Source: Tubiluchus corallicola (taxonomy: Eukaryota; Priapulida; Priapulimorpha; Priapulimorphida; Tubiluchidae). Taken from it: a stretch of DNA of 33,885 nt. The notes under the pieces were generated by a model. It ran no database searches, was not told where the DNA came from, and saw only the letters and a program-made list of their open reading frames with translations. Made by a program: the position numbers and the translations under genes. Location: contig JAQGDQ010001583.1 of assembly GCA_030141605.1 (NCBI GenBank), forward strand, positions 1-33,885. Reading direction: 5' to 3'. Shown piece by piece: positions 33,595 to 33,885 of the stretch; position 1 is the first letter of the stretch, and the number at the start of each line of letters is the position of its first letter.

Positions 33595-33885
33595 TTGTGG
33601 TGCAAAAAGTTGGATGACTTTGTGGTATAAAGAGTTGGATGACTTTGTGGTATAAAGAGTTGAATGACCTTGTGGTATAAAGAGTTGAATGACCTTGTGG
33701 TGTAAAGAGTTGAATGACTTTGTGGTATAAAGAGTTGGATGACTTTGTGGTATAAAGAGCTGAATGGCTTTGTGGTGTAAAGAACTGGATGACTTCGTGG
33801 TATAAAGAGTTGGATGATTTTGTGTTATAAAGAGTTGGATGATTTTGTGTTAGAAAGAGTTGCATGACTTTGTAGTATAAAGAGT
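33595..33885. repeat. 25-bp minisatellite at the right window edge
   Basis: This is the mirror copy of the array at 1-291. It has the same number and order of variant units, and ends on the base that mirrors position 1. Confidence 0.95.

Larger units (their letters stand above)
18383..33885 (-). repeat. Right arm of the giant inverted repeat
   Basis: This is the mirror of bases 1-15524. Homology starts at the G of GAAGGAGACGG at 18383. Upstream of it the right arm reads TAGATTTGAA, whereas the exon in the left copy reads ACGAGCCC, so the breakpoint is sharp. Homology continues to the last base of the window, where the final 30 bases exactly mirror the first 30. The arm carries the TEP copy on the plus strand. 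Relative to the left arm it has 13 extra bases at 22376-22388 and lacks 32 bases between the runs corresponding to left 9072-9103. Confidence 0.98.

Overview
This window is animal nuclear DNA. It is AT-rich, and its coding sequence is split into short exons (60-204 bp) with GT-AG introns, microsatellites, minisatellites and small transposon-like elements. There is no prokaryotic gene organisation. The exons belong to one gene of the thioester-containing protein superfamily (alpha-2-macroglobulin / CD109 / invertebrate TEP). I cannot name the species; an invertebrate is plausible but not proven.

The dominant feature is architectural. The whole window is one giant inverted repeat. Bases 1-15524 (left arm) are the reverse complement of 18383-33885 (right arm), around a unique 2858-bp spacer (15525-18382). 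By eye the arms are about 99.9 % identical. I saw roughly a dozen substitutions, two 1-bp homopolymer differences, one 13-bp indel and one 32-bp indel. Both arms run to the window ends and finish at exactly the same base, inside a 25-bp minisatellite.

Each arm carries the same TEP gene segment, transcribed away from the spacer (head-to-head). The left copy (minus strand, 17818 down to 1892) has 15 recognisable exons. They cover the second half of the protein: MG6, bait-region flank, MG7, CUB, the thioester domain with an intact GCGEQ motif, and the end of CUB. The first of these exons lies in the spacer and is single-copy. The right copy (plus strand, 18383-31995) begins in the middle of the second exon and then repeats the remaining 13 exons with no stop codons. 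Neither copy shows the N-terminal half (signal peptide, MG1-MG5) or the C-terminal receptor-binding domain (MG8).

The two spacer junctions are not equivalent. The left one (15524/15525) lies inside an intact 40-codon exon and looks ancestral. The right one (18382/18383) cuts the same exon in half and is the novel join. The structure is therefore a fold-back duplication with a 2.86-kb loop, or an assembly join of two haplotypes. The indels argue against a simple single-molecule read artefact.

The remaining sequence is intronic or flanking: a hAT-like MITE, other small inverted-repeat elements, a tRNA-SINE-like fragment, a diverged palindromic element carrying CCAAT, E2F-like and YY1-like motifs, and simple repeats. 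Each is present once per arm. I found no other protein-coding gene and no convincing RNA gene.
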